The notes under the pieces are model-generated. The model saw nothing but the letters and a program-made list of their open reading frames with translations, was not told the origin of the DNA and made no database searches. Of a stretch of 64,000 nt of DNA, positions 16,971 to 26,617 are shown in pieces. Where the stretch lies: contig CAZHWT010000002.1 of the NCBI GenBank assembly GCA_964536215.1, forward strand, positions 1 through 64,000, written 5' to 3'. This DNA comes from CAZHWT01 sp964536215 (GTDB taxonomy: Bacteria > Patescibacteriota > CAZHWT01). Numbering within the stretch: the first letter of the stretch is position 1; each line of letters begins with the position of its first letter. Both the position numbers and the translations under genes were made by a program.

Positions 16971-18731
16971 TCAGCTCTGCCGCACTTCCGCCTGCAACAG
17001 CTTAACGGCATGGTCCAATGAACCAGCCGCGGTCACTGTACCATTGTTAACAAAGAAAATTTCATCGGCGTTGGCAATAGTGTTGAGACGGTGGGCAATG
17101 ATAATTTTCGTCGTCCGCTCCGGCAGCCGCTGCAGAACCTTTTCCAGTAACTGCTCGGTTACTGTATCAATATTGGCGGTAGCTTCGTCCAGAATCAGTA
17201 TGTCAGGATGGCGCAAAACTGCCCGCACAAAAGCAATTAATTGCTTTTGGCCCAGACTCATCGACTCACCGCTGGTCGCTAACGTATCCAGGCCCTTATC
17301 GAATCGTTGTAAAATCTCATCCAACCCTTCCTTGGTCAACAACTCTGCCAGCTCCTTGGCAGACAGCGCTTGCAGCCGTCGATTGCCGTACAGAATATTA
17401 TCTCTCACCGTGCCGCCAAACAGAAAGGGGTCCTGCAGGATAAAGCCAATCTTATCGGCCCGATCCTGATCGGAATAGCTGCGGATATCTTGACCCTGCA
17501 ACAACACTTGCCCTTCGGTGGGGTCAAACAGTCTGGCAATCAGCGAAGCGGTGGTTGTTTTGCCGCCGCCAGTTGGCCCGACCAAGGCGTAGGTTTTACC
17601 CTGCTGCATGGTCAAATTAACCTGATGAAGAACCGTCTGCTCCGGGGTATAGCCGAATGACACATTGCGCATAGACACGGCTGTTGAACTATCAGCCGAT
17701 CCAGCTGCTTCGACGACAAGTAGATTAGTTCGTAAGGCCAGTATCTCCGAAATTCTATCCCAGCCAGCTAAGGCCATCTGAAAGTTAGGCCAAATTGAGG
17801 CCAGCTGCTGTAATGGAGAGTAAAATCGAGCCACATAAGCCAGATAGCTTATCAACAAACCAAAGCTAAAATCACCGGTCGAGATCAAATGTAGTCCATA
17901 AACGATAACAATAAGCTGACCCAAATTAGTGGCCCAACCAAAAAACGGCGTATAGGTAACCCCGGCTAAACCAGCTTTAATAGCACTGCGGTAATTAGCC
18001 ATGTTGGCCGCCAAAAACCGCTGCCGGAAATAATCCCGCCGGTTAAAAGCAATGATGGCCTTAAAATTTTCCAAGCTCTCCTGAATCTCCGAACTCAAAC
18101 CGCCCATGGCTTGCATACTGCCAAAACTAGCCCGTTTAATCCAAGCCGAAGTCAGAACAATCAATAGCAAGAGTAGAACCGCTGGTACCATTGAAGCCAA
18201 GCCAAGCTGATGGTTAACCCAGACCATAGCTATGCCCGCCCCCATAATCACAAATGCGTTACCAATAAACTGCATTAAGGCTTGGGAAAAGAACTGATTA
18301 AGCTTATCGGTGTCGTTATTAATGCGCGAAATTAAATCGCCAGCCTTATTTTGATTAAAGAAAGCCACTGGCATCTCCTGCAGTTTGCTAAACACCGCAT
18401 CACGCAATCTAAATAAAATCCGCTGCCCAACTGCCCCCATGACTCTAGTCTGGATAAATCCAGCCACTAATGTGGCAGTAAAAATAGCCAGCAGCACCAG
18501 CATACCTCGCACTACGGCCGGCCAATCATGCGTCAGGATTGATTCATCGACAATGTGCCCAGTGACGATTGGCGCCCAGATGGTCAACCCTGAGTTAGCT
18601 AAAATAGCCAACAGCGACACCAGTAGCCAGATTTTTTCTGATCGCATATACGGCCATATCTTGCGGATAGACTTCCAAGTCTTGGCCTGCAATTTTATTT
18701 CGTTTTGGGAGTTACTCAGGGTGTAATTCAT
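16971..18731 (-). CDS. ABC exporter half-transporter (canonical Walker B, degenerate signature)
   Basis: A 586-aa type IV ABC exporter: six membrane helices (about residues 30-320) then an ATPase domain. Walker A is GPTGGGKTT and Walker B ILILDEATANID keeps the catalytic Glu. The signature is MSLGQKQ, not LSGGQ. Its upstream neighbour (18712) shows the reverse asymmetry, so the two should form a heterodimer with one catalytic and one degenerate site, as in BmrCD or TM287/288. The start at 18731 overlaps the neighbour's stop by 20 bp; the frame's first ATG/TTG codons lie deeper in that gene. Substrate unknown; multidrug or lipid export is typical. Confidence 0.92.
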   Translation of the reverse strand: MNYTLSNSQNEIKLQAKTWKSIRKIWPYMRSEKIWLLVSLLAILANSGLTIWAPIVTGHIVDESILTHDWPAVVRGMLVLLAIFTATLVAGFIQTRVMGAVGQRILFRLRDAVFSKLQEMPVAFFNQNKAGDLISRINNDTDKLNQFFSQALMQFIGNAFVIMGAGIAMVWVNHQLGLASMVPAVLLLLLIVLTSAWIKRASFGSMQAMGGLSSEIQESLENFKAIIAFNRRDYFRQRFLAANMANYRSAIKAGLAGVTYTPFFGWATNLGQLIVIVYGLHLISTGDFSFGLLISYLAYVARFYSPLQQLASIWPNFQMALAGWDRISEILALRTNLLVVEAAGSADSSTAVSMRNVSFGYTPEQTVLHQVNLTMQQGKTYALVGPTGGGKTTTASLIARLFDPTEGQVLLQGQDIRSYSDQDRADKIGFILQDPFLFGGTVRDNILYGNRRLQALSAKELAELLTKEGLDEILQRFDKGLDTLATSGESMSLGQKQLIAFVRAVLRHPDILILDEATANIDTVTEQLLEKVLQRLPERTTKIIIAHRLNTIANADEIFFVNNGTVTAAGSLDHAVKLLQAEVRQS

Positions 18732-20478
18732 AATTATTAGTACTTTGTTGAGTAGCAAAGATCTGCATGTATTCTGGTGACTTCTTAAGCAGTTCCTGGT
18801 GAGTGCCGACGGCTAAAAGCTCGCCTTCCATCAACAATAGAACCTGGTCATAATCCTCAATCGAGCCAATTTTCTGAGTGATAGATACCAAGGTGAGCTC
18901 AGGATAATTAGTCCGGACTTTAGCCAGGATTCTGGCTTCGGTGGCGCTGTCTACTCTGGCCGTAAAGTCATCAAGTAATAAAATCTTTGGATTCAGCGCT
19001 AGCGCTCGAGCTAGCATTAGCCGCTGCTTCTGTCCACCAGACAAGCTGGTGCCCCTTTCGGAAATAACGGTCTCCAAGCCTTGCGGCAGGGTTTCCACAA
19101 AGGCCGTTAGTTCGGCCGTCTCAATGGCTCTGTGCAAGTCAGCTTCACTCACGGTCGTATTAAAAGCTATATTCTCACGGATCGACATATTAAAAGTAAT
19201 GCTGTCCTGGAACACAATCCCCATCTGCCGGTATAACGATGCCTGGTCATATTCAGCTAACGGCCGACCGTCAAACAGCACCCGCCCACTGGTCGGTTGC
19301 AGCAAACCCATCATCACATACAATAACTGGGTCTTACCAGCGGCCGTCGGTCCAATGATGGCAGTTCGGCTGCCCGGTTCAGCCACAAACGAAACCCTGG
19401 CCAAGACCCGCTTTTCGCCATAGGTCATAGTCACGTCTTCGACTGCAATTCGACCCATCAAATCAGCGCTAACAGTGCCGGTCTGAGGTTGCTCTGGTGC
19501 CGCCAACACCTGCATAACCCGGCCGTAGGAAGCAGAGGCCTGGGCAATCATGTTGCTGATAAAACCTAAAATAATGATTGGGAAAATGAGAATGCCAACA
19601 TATGAATTAAAAGCAGCAAAATCGCCCAAAGACAGCTCGTCGCTCATTACAAAATGTCCACCCAGTCCCACAATCACCAGCGTAGCCAAGTTGGCTGCAA
19701 AGCCAATAAACGGAATCATGCTGGCAAATACATTGACAATTTTTAGCCCCAGATCACGAGCTTGGCCGTTGGCTTGATTAAACTTGATCTGTTCATCGCT
19801 TTGGATGTGTAGCACTCTGACCAAAGCCGCTCCCAAAATGCTTTCATTAATCACCCGATTAAGCCGGTCGACTACTTCCCTGGCCTGCAGGAAAAAGGCC
19901 CTCACCCGGCTTAGCGAGAAAGCAAAAAAGCCGCCAATAATTGGCACAATCATTAGTACAGCTAGCCCCAGCTTCCAGTCGGTAAGGAGTAACAGTGCGC
20001 TGGAGCCGATAATCAAGGCTAAAGAAGAAATCAACTGTGATACGCCCTGGGCCACAAAGCTCTTAACCGCATCAATGTCCGAAGTGAGATTGGTTAGTAG
20101 CTTACCCGGCGTAGCGGTTTGAATATAGGTAAAATTCTGTTGCGAAATCCGGTTAGCCACTTTAGTACGCAAGTCCAAGGCCACTTTTTCTGACAATAAG
20201 ACTTGAACAATATTCTGCACATATACCAGAACAAAAATCCCAAATCCCAATAAGCCCAGCTCCCAACCAACATCGGATAATTTGAGTGTTTGGTGGACGT
20301 AGGCATCAATTGCCTTAGAAATAATTTTGGGTGCCCAGAGGGTTAAAGCATTGCCGCTCACAGTTAAGGCGGCTAAGCCGACTACCACCCATAGGTAGGG
20401 CTTCAAGAGAGCAAAAATATTTGGTCCTTTTGGCGGCTTGCCAGTTGGTTTAGGTGTAGGGTTGGTCTTCGTAGCCAT
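18712..20478 (-). CDS. ABC exporter half-transporter (degenerate Walker B)
   Basis: A 588-aa type IV ABC exporter with six membrane helices and an ATPase domain. Walker A is GPTAAGKTQ, the signature is a perfect LSGGQKQRL, but Walker B reads ILLLDDFTARVD, with Asp replacing the catalytic Glu. Together with the MSLGQ signature in the following gene, this builds one hydrolytically weak nucleotide site and one active site. The N terminus carries a Pro/Lys-rich stretch (TKTNPTPKPTGKPPKGPN) before the first helix. It is the first gene of a two-gene operon; ATG 20478 is close to an AATTTAACACTG stretch with no clear Shine-Dalgarno. Confidence 0.92.
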   Translation of the reverse strand: MATKTNPTPKPTGKPPKGPNIFALLKPYLWVVVGLAALTVSGNALTLWAPKIISKAIDAYVHQTLKLSDVGWELGLLGFGIFVLVYVQNIVQVLLSEKVALDLRTKVANRISQQNFTYIQTATPGKLLTNLTSDIDAVKSFVAQGVSQLISSLALIIGSSALLLLTDWKLGLAVLMIVPIIGGFFAFSLSRVRAFFLQAREVVDRLNRVINESILGAALVRVLHIQSDEQIKFNQANGQARDLGLKIVNVFASMIPFIGFAANLATLVIVGLGGHFVMSDELSLGDFAAFNSYVGILIFPIIILGFISNMIAQASASYGRVMQVLAAPEQPQTGTVSADLMGRIAVEDVTMTYGEKRVLARVSFVAEPGSRTAIIGPTAAGKTQLLYVMMGLLQPTSGRVLFDGRPLAEYDQASLYRQMGIVFQDSITFNMSIRENIAFNTTVSEADLHRAIETAELTAFVETLPQGLETVISERGTSLSGGQKQRLMLARALALNPKILLLDDFTARVDSATEARILAKVRTNYPELTLVSITQKIGSIEDYDQVLLLMEGELLAVGTHQELLKKSPEYMQIFATQQSTNNYELHPE

Positions 20479-20607
20479 ACAAAGTAATTTAACAGTGTTA
20501 AATTACGCTCATATCAGCCAACTGTCAAGAGGATGTTGAGGTGAGTAGTGAGTGGTGGGTGGTGGGCAATTGGTCTAGATTGCCTAGTAAACTATAACCA
20601 TAGACTA

Positions 20608-20639
20608 AAATAAATAGCCATTTAAATGGCTATTTATTT
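20608..20639. repeat. Perfect 32-bp palindrome of the ATTTAAAT family
   Basis: The half-site AAATAAATAGCCATTT is followed by its exact complement, centred between 20623 and 20624. It overlaps the stop codon of the DUF3152 gene (20638-20640). Related copies lie at 37588, 38914, 54117 and 62340. Confidence 0.85.
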
Positions 20640-22032
20640 AAATCCCCAGCCTCGTCCGCAAGGCTGCTTGTTCGCCGGCGGTTGGCCAAATATTAAAGGT
20701 GCACCCACCCAAATAGACCGACTGCTGCATCATAATCGGCGCCGGCTGCCCCGTGGCTGGGCAACCCACATGGCCAAAACCCAACTGATGTCCCACTTCG
20801 TGATTCACCGCCATAATTCGGTAGTCTTCAATTGACATGCCAGTGGCATTAAAAGTGGCTGTGCCATTTAACCACCGGTCGTAGTTTATTAGCACATTAG
20901 GTTTAACCGTACAGCTCCACGTCGTATCGCACCCTCCACCAAAGCTGGTCATAAACGGCGCTGCTACCAGCCAGACGGTAAAGTTGCAGCCTGCCGTGGC
21001 TTGGGTAAAGGTAACTCGACCACCCGCACTCCAGCCACGTGGGTCATTGAGCGCCTGGTTAACCTTGTCGCCCAAGGCTGACAATAAGCTACTATCGACA
21101 CCCTTAACCGCCACACAGTAGCGGAAGGTCCGGCCAATTGTGACGGCGGTCAATTCAATAGTAGCTGGCTGACCGCTTTGAATTGCCGATACGGTTTTGG
21201 CTGTTGCCGCAGCCACGTTACCAACCGAGATACCAAACTCCTTGCCGGTGCCAACAATGGTGGTGCTAACTTCGGCTGAGTTTATTTGTGGCTGATTCTG
21301 CCTGACCGCAAACCAATCATGTTTTTCTTTGTCAGTAATAACTTTTGATTTATCCCTATACGTGTAGGTAATTGCTGTAGTCTGTTGCGATTGCGCCGTG
21401 GCTAAAGCTTCCTCTAGACTGTCAGCGGTTATCTTAGCTGGTAGTGTTTCGATGGGTAGGACGATGGTGGTCTGACCTTTCTGTAACGCCGACTGCAAGG
21501 CTGCTTTAGCCGACGCCACATCCAGGTGCTGGCCAGCTTGGGCTGGTTTAAGCGTAAACTCTCCCTCACTATGCTCCAGAGCCGCGTCAACGGGTTGTCG
21601 CTCCACCTTTTTAGCCATCTCAGTAAGAGCTGTATCTGGCTGGCCGGTAAGCTTCATCGCCAGAGGCGCCACGTGTGGCTGCCACAGTTCCCATAGTGGT
21701 AGCCATGAAGAAAAGCTATTCAAATGGCGGGAGATTAGCTCCGAATCAAGCTGGACGGTCAATTGTTTGGGGGTAAATTCGCGATGCACATCCGCCGCCT
21801 GCAGCAAAATGCGTTTAGGCAGCAGCTTCACCTTGGCCTCGTTCCAATCCTGGTCAATTGCCGTTATATCTACCGCTCGGTTGCCAACTTTAGTGTTGGG
21901 GTAGGTAAAAGCCGAAAAATACCACGCCAGCAGGAAATTGGTGCCAATGATAAAAATGAAAAGCAATCCAGTTATAGCGGCCGCCCATTGCCAGGTGGTC
22001 TTAGGCCAAAACTTCTTAATGGTTGTCAGCAT
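20638..22032 (-). CDS. Membrane-anchored DUF3152 protein with metalloprotease motif
   Basis: A 464-aa protein with an N-terminal membrane helix (about residues 15-38). Next comes a long extracytoplasmic region resembling the putative peptidoglycan-binding domain found with VanW/YkuD proteins (about 60-190). A C-terminal DUF3152 domain (about 290-464) carries HEVGHQLGFGH, a HExxHxxGxxH zinc-protease signature. DUF3152 proteins are known mainly from actinobacteria; activity is unproven. A cell-wall-associated protease is the natural inference. TATACT ends 8 nt before the ATG on the minus strand, giving a near-leaderless message. The stop codon lies inside a long palindrome that may end transcription. 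Confidence 0.8.
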   Translation of the reverse strand: MLTTIKKFWPKTTWQWAAAITGLLFIFIIGTNFLLAWYFSAFTYPNTKVGNRAVDITAIDQDWNEAKVKLLPKRILLQAADVHREFTPKQLTVQLDSELISRHLNSFSSWLPLWELWQPHVAPLAMKLTGQPDTALTEMAKKVERQPVDAALEHSEGEFTLKPAQAGQHLDVASAKAALQSALQKGQTTIVLPIETLPAKITADSLEEALATAQSQQTTAITYTYRDKSKVITDKEKHDWFAVRQNQPQINSAEVSTTIVGTGKEFGISVGNVAAATAKTVSAIQSGQPATIELTAVTIGRTFRYCVAVKGVDSSLLSALGDKVNQALNDPRGWSAGGRVTFTQATAGCNFTVWLVAAPFMTSFGGGCDTTWSCTVKPNVLINYDRWLNGTATFNATGMSIEDYRIMAVNHEVGHQLGFGHVGCPATGQPAPIMMQQSVYLGGCTFNIWPTAGEQAALRTRLGI

Positions 22033-22197
22033 GCCTAAATAGTATAGCCTATCCTGAATAAAAAAGCAGGCAGCCTAAATGAAAGTCCCACTGCTCATCT
22101 ATCCGCCAGGGGGAAGTCGAATATGGGACTGCAGGCAGGTGGTCCCTGTTGGCGCACTCTTTGCATTTTGCTACCACATTGGTATCTTATATAGATA

Positions 22198-22875
22198 ATG
22201 TCAGATCGCCTGCACAGAATAGTCGCTATTTTTTACCACATGACCGAGCGCCAGATGGCTATATCTGTCGCCTTAATTGCCTTTACGCTACTAGCGACCA
22301 CTATTGCACTGCGCGGACACGTTCCGTTTGACTCAGCTGTTTTAACCTGGCTCAATAGCTTTTCATCGAGCTGGTTGGACGGCCTAATGCTAGGGATTAC
22401 TCGTTTTGGGTATCCCTATGGTTTCTTTGGCGTCCTGGCTATTGCTATTGTCATCCTATATTGGCAAAGCCGCTGGCGCGACCTGGCCTTTCTGGCTATT
22501 GCTGCGTTATTCTCGGCTCCGCTAAACAGCCTCATTAAACTGCTCTTCGACCGACCCCGTCCCGATTTATGGCTGTCCATCGCTCCCGAGACTGATTCCA
22601 GTTTTCCCAGTGGCCACACCATGCTAACCGCTTCGTTGTTTTTGGCTCTGACTGCCTTGGCCTGGCAGAGCCGTTGGCGCTGGCCGGTTTTGGCATGTAG
22701 TAGTCTGGTGATTGGTCTCGTCGCTCTGTCTCGACTCTACCTAGGCGTTCACTTTCCGTCCGATGTTGTAGCTGGAGCTGCTGCGGCTGTGGTCTGGGTA
22801 GGCTTTCTTTATACTATCTGGTACAACAAAAATAGAAAAATAAAATGTGAAACGAAAAATACGAAACAAACCTAA
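22198..22875 (+). CDS. PAP2-superfamily phosphatase
   Basis: A 225-aa membrane protein with the three PAP2 catalytic motifs: KLLFDRPRP, PSGHTM and SRLYLGVHFPSDV. Six membrane helices surround them. Members remove phosphate from lipid pyrophosphates, for instance undecaprenyl diphosphate recycling for cell-wall synthesis, or from phosphatidic acid. The ATG at 22198 is preceded by TATCTTATATAGATA and no Shine-Dalgarno, so it is probably leaderless. An in-frame ATG at 22240 is an alternative start that would drop 14 residues. Confidence 0.9.
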   Translation: MSDRLHRIVAIFYHMTERQMAISVALIAFTLLATTIALRGHVPFDSAVLTWLNSFSSSWLDGLMLGITRFGYPYGFFGVLAIAIVILYWQSRWRDLAFLAIAALFSAPLNSLIKLLFDRPRPDLWLSIAPETDSSFPSGHTMLTASLFLALTALAWQSRWRWPVLACSSLVIGLVALSRLYLGVHFPSDVVAGAAAAVVWVGFLYTIWYNKNRKIKCETKNTKQT

Positions 22876-22984
22876 ACTAAGAAGCTAGAAAGCTTTCTTA
22901 TTTTAATACTCAGATTTGTTTCGTTTTTCGAGTTTTATATTTCCCACTACTCTTCGCATCTGTATGCGCAGACAGGAATTTTCT

Positions 22985-23287
22985 CTAAAGGTCGGCTTCA
23001 GCTTTGCTTATAGCTATTTGCGGTCGTAGTAGGAAGTAATTAGCCACCGCTGCCAAAGTCAGATAAATGCCCGCCTTGGCACAGGTTGCCAAAATACTAT
23101 CTGAAGTCATGACTGATAATGCTACTCCTGTACCAATCTCCCAAACCGTCAGGCCGGTAATGCCAGCCGCTGCCCAGCGATGATACGTGTCCTTCTTGCT
23201 CATCATTAAGCCAGCCGCAGTCAATAATGCCCCGGCAAATACTACCGCTCCGGCCAAATGAAAACTTAATACTGTTGATATATCCAT
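22985..23287 (-). CDS. Small membrane protein at the end of the cyo cluster
   Basis: A 100-aa protein with three or four hydrophobic helices (about residues 8-28, 36-58, 66-90). It has a conserved-looking HRWAAAGITGLTVWEIGTG segment and a short charged tail. It follows cyoD on the same strand after 132 bp, so it may be a fifth component or assembly factor of the oxidase; I do not recognise the family. AAGGAG lies shortly before the ATG (minus strand). Assignment to the cyo transcript is an inference from position only. Confidence 0.6.
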   Translation of the reverse strand: MDISTVLSFHLAGAVVFAGALLTAAGLMMSKKDTYHRWAAAGITGLTVWEIGTGVALSVMTSDSILATCAKAGIYLTLAAVANYFLLRPQIAISKAEADL

Positions 23288-23419
23288 AAAAAACTCCTTC
23301 TTGTGTGGTATAGGTTAATTGGTTACTTACTTAGTTAGTTAGTTCGCTTACTTCCGCCAGAGGTGGACAGGCTATGCGTTGTTATTCGCATAACTACAAA
23401 CGATAAACTATTCGCAATC

Positions 23420-23800
23420 TTATCTAAATATATTCTCCTCTTTCATGAGGTAATTGTTCATCTCTGATGGCATCATCAGGTAATTAAGGTGATACATTAT
23501 CCAGAGCGATCCCAATACAACCATAGCAATAATACCAGCTGTAATGAACAGAAACTGCAAGTTCCAGCGCGGTTTAGCCTCTTGACCTAAATGGAGGAAA
23601 AAGTAAAACTGGATCACCATTTGCACCAGGGCTAGGCCCACTATTCCAAAAACTAACACCTCTCCCTTAGCCCAACCCTGCTGGACGGCCAGATAGGCCA
23701 TGAGGGTCAAGATAATTGATAAGCCAAATCCGGTTACATAGGACCAGATTGTGGCCGGTTTAAGCTCAGCCTGGATAGCCTGATTACTGCCTTCAGTCAT
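23420..23800 (-). CDS. cyoD: Cytochrome bo3 quinol oxidase subunit IV
   Basis: A 126-aa protein with three membrane helices and the subunit-IV pattern (TGFGLSIILTLMAYLAVQQG near the start, then QFYFFLHLGQEAKPRWN). CyoD helps assemble the copper B site in subunit I. The ATG at 23800 directly abuts the stop codon of cyoC (23801-23803), so the two are translationally linked. The C-terminal tail is longer than in Escherichia coli. Confidence 0.92.
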   Translation of the reverse strand: MTEGSNQAIQAELKPATIWSYVTGFGLSIILTLMAYLAVQQGWAKGEVLVFGIVGLALVQMVIQFYFFLHLGQEAKPRWNLQFLFITAGIIAMVVLGSLWIMYHLNYLMMPSEMNNYLMKEENIFR

Positions 23801-24394
23801 TTAGATTGCCCCCATTAAATACACAATGGTAAAAATAAAAATCCAAACCACGTCTAAAAAGTGCCAAAATACGCTCAAGAGCGTTAATTTGCGCATAGCG
23901 CTATTGGTTAAGCCTTTGGCGCAGACATAGCCAAATAAAATCCCCAACCATAATAACCCAACCGCGATATGGATACCATGGGTGCCAACTAGGCTAAAAA
24001 ATGAAGTCAAAAAAGCGCTGCGTTGAGCCGTAAACCCTTCGCTAATAAGATGTCCAAACTCCGATAATTCCATACCCAGAAAGGCTGCCCCTAGCACAAA
24101 CGTGGCCCCCATCCACACCAAAGTCTGAGCTTTATGATTTCGGCGCATAGCCAGAACCGCCAGTCCACTAGTAAAACTACTGGTTAACAAAATTATTGTC
24201 TCTATCAACACAAACTGTAAGTCAAAAATATCCTTACCAACTGGCCCATCCCAAACCCCATCACGCAATACCATAAAACAAGCAAATAAGACGCTAAAGA
24301 TAATTAAGTCGGTCATTAAATACAGCCAAAAGCCAAAATAGACCTTGTCTGTCAATCCGCCGGCATGCTCAGTTGTAGAAGTGTGTTGAGACAT
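23801..24394 (-). CDS. cyoC: Cytochrome bo3 quinol oxidase subunit III
   Basis: A 197-aa protein with five membrane helices, matching CyoC (FGFWLYLMTDLIIFSVLFACF near the start and SLVGTHGIHIAVGLLW later). Subunit III stabilises the D proton pathway entry of subunit I. It lies 112 bp downstream of cyoB; the intervening spacer is made of ATTCG-rich sequence related to the 3.8-4.1 kb repeats. The His/Thr-rich N terminus (SQHTSTTEHAGG) is typical. Confidence 0.94.
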   Translation of the reverse strand: MSQHTSTTEHAGGLTDKVYFGFWLYLMTDLIIFSVLFACFMVLRDGVWDGPVGKDIFDLQFVLIETIILLTSSFTSGLAVLAMRRNHKAQTLVWMGATFVLGAAFLGMELSEFGHLISEGFTAQRSAFLTSFFSLVGTHGIHIAVGLLWLGILFGYVCAKGLTNSAMRKLTLLSVFWHFLDVVWIFIFTIVYLMGAI

Positions 24395-24506
24395 AAGTTA
24401 GTTTATGGTTTTTAGTTTTATGGTTCGTAGTAATTAGAATAGTTGCATATTCGCAGCATTCGGATTGCCATTCGTAATTCGGATGCTCCCTATTTGTATA
24501 TTCGCA

Positions 24507-26492
24507 TCACACATGTATATAAGCTGACTCGCGCGGGTTTTTCTCCATTTTCTCCAATTCCTTGGCTGTAATTGTATACTCGGTTTCATCATCAAAAGCT
24601 CGAACGATAAAGCTAACCAAGGCAATTAATCCGCCTAGCACAGCCAGCCACCACATATGCCAGACCATAGCAAAGCCCAAGATAAAGATGCCACCAGAGA
24701 TGTAAATACCCGCGCCCGTATTCTTCGGCATATGGATATCTTGGTACTGTGGCGTTGCCTTTTTACCCAACTTCTTCATAGCCCAGAATGGGTCTCTATC
24801 TGTGACTTCTGGCAGCACCGCAAAGTTGTATGCCGGCGGTGGTGAAGCTGTGGCCCATTCTAAAGATTTACCATTCCACGGGTCGCCCGTCACATCAATA
24901 TTCTGCTTGCGCTGCCTAAAGCTGACATAGATTTGCATCACTTGAACCGCCACCGCCGCGCAAATTACCAAGCTGCCAATTCCAGCCACAATAAAGAGCG
25001 GCTGCCAGCCTAGCGACGGATCGTAGTGATCCAGGCGGCGCGTAGCGCCCATAATGCCCAGGATATACAGCGGTACAAATGAAAGATAGAATCCGGCCAA
25101 CCATAGCCAGAAGGCATATTTACCTAGCCGCTCATTCAATTTGAAACCCATAACCTTGGGGAACCAGTAAGTAATACCGGCAAAGATGCCAAAGAGTGCG
25201 CCGCCAACCACCATAGTGTGAAAGTGGGCCACCAGGAATAAACTGTTATGGACCTGGAAGTCAATCCCTGGTACTCCCAACATGACGCCTGTCACGCCGC
25301 CAAATGAGAAGGTAGCTAAGAAACCAAAGAACCAGTACATTGGTGAGGCAAACACAATTCGACCTTTATACAGCGTCATGAGCCAATTAAAGATCAGCGT
25401 GGCGGTCGGAATGGCAATCAGTATGGTCATAATACTAAAGAAGGTATTGACATTGGCTCCCGACCCCATGGTGAAGAAGTGATGCAGCCAGACCAGCATA
25501 GATAAGAACATTACCCCGAAGGCGCTGGCTATTGATAAAGCATAGCCAAACAGACGCTTTTGCGAGAATGTCGACACGATTTCAGAGTAAATACCAAACA
25601 CTGGCAAGATCAACACGTAAATCTCCGGGTGTCCCCAAGTCCAGATCAAGTTGACATACATCATTGGGTTGCCGCCGCCCTCAGCGGTGAAAAAGTGGAA
25701 GCCAAACATTCGATCCAAAGATAGGGCCGCAATGGTGGCGCTCAGGATGGGGAAAATGGCCAGCACAATCAACATGCTAAACAAGCTAGTCCAGACAAAA
25801 ATTGGCATTCGCCACAGCGTCATGCCTGGAGCTCGCATTTTGAGAATCGTCATAATAAAGTTAATACCACCCAGCGTCGTCCCAAGTCCGGACACCTGCA
25901 GGCTCCAGATCCAGTAGTCTACCCCCACCCCCGGGCTAAACTTAATCCCGGACAGTGGTGACACTGCCAGCCAGCCAGCCGCTGAAAACTCTCCCCCGAT
26001 CACAAAGAACATATTGATCAAAACGGCTCCGGCGACGTACAGCCAGAATCCCAGCGTATTAAGCAAAGGTGAGGCCACATCACGTGCGCCAATTTGCAGC
26101 GGAATAATAATATTCAGCAAGCCAAACAGAAACCCCATGGTCACAAAGAAGACCATAATATTACCGTGAGCCGTAAATATCTGTTGGAAGTGATCAGCGC
26201 TCAAGTAGCCCTGACTCCCAGAAGCCAGTGCCTGTTGTCCCCAGATCATGACCGCGTCCATACCGCCCCGAACGAACATCAAAAAAGCCACAATGATGTA
26301 CATAATGCCGATCTTCTTAGGATCGGTTGAGGTTAACCAATTCTTCCACAGCCACGTCCACTTTTTGGTCAGGGTTAAGTAGGCTGCTGCTGTCAGCATC
26401 ATGCCAGTCACGGCGACGGCACCGCCAATGGTAAACCACTCATGCGGTAGCGCTGCCCAAGTTAATCGTCCAAAAATAAGTTGCCAATCCAT
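24507..26492 (-). CDS. cyoB: Cytochrome bo3 quinol oxidase subunit I
   Basis: A 661-aa heme-copper oxidase subunit with about 14-15 membrane helices. Expected residues are present: the heme-b His in FTAHGNIMVFF, the D-pathway Asp in QIGARDVASP, WGHPEIYVLILP with the copper His, pathway Glu and crosslinked Tyr, the copper His pair in WLHHFFTMG, and the heme His residues in VAHFHTMVVGG. The K-pathway Lys is not: where E. coli CyoB has Lys (residue 362, PTGxKxFNW), this protein has PTATLIFNW. The enzyme reduces oxygen to water with quinol and pumps protons. Its C terminus lacks nothing obvious. It is preceded by cyoA after a 125-bp low-complexity spacer. Confidence 0.95.
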   Translation of the reverse strand: MDWQLIFGRLTWAALPHEWFTIGGAVAVTGMMLTAAAYLTLTKKWTWLWKNWLTSTDPKKIGIMYIIVAFLMFVRGGMDAVMIWGQQALASGSQGYLSADHFQQIFTAHGNIMVFFVTMGFLFGLLNIIIPLQIGARDVASPLLNTLGFWLYVAGAVLINMFFVIGGEFSAAGWLAVSPLSGIKFSPGVGVDYWIWSLQVSGLGTTLGGINFIMTILKMRAPGMTLWRMPIFVWTSLFSMLIVLAIFPILSATIAALSLDRMFGFHFFTAEGGGNPMMYVNLIWTWGHPEIYVLILPVFGIYSEIVSTFSQKRLFGYALSIASAFGVMFLSMLVWLHHFFTMGSGANVNTFFSIMTILIAIPTATLIFNWLMTLYKGRIVFASPMYWFFGFLATFSFGGVTGVMLGVPGIDFQVHNSLFLVAHFHTMVVGGALFGIFAGITYWFPKVMGFKLNERLGKYAFWLWLAGFYLSFVPLYILGIMGATRRLDHYDPSLGWQPLFIVAGIGSLVICAAVAVQVMQIYVSFRQRKQNIDVTGDPWNGKSLEWATASPPPAYNFAVLPEVTDRDPFWAMKKLGKKATPQYQDIHMPKNTGAGIYISGGIFILGFAMVWHMWWLAVLGGLIALVSFIVRAFDDETEYTITAKELEKMEKNPRESAYIHV

Positions 26493-26617
26493 AATATAGT
26501 CAATTCGTTAATTCAACACTTCGCTATTCAAAACATTCGCACATTCGCACCATTCGAGTGCAATATGCGTATCATTCGTATCCAAAATTAGCATATACGC
26601 CTCTAATACCATTACTA

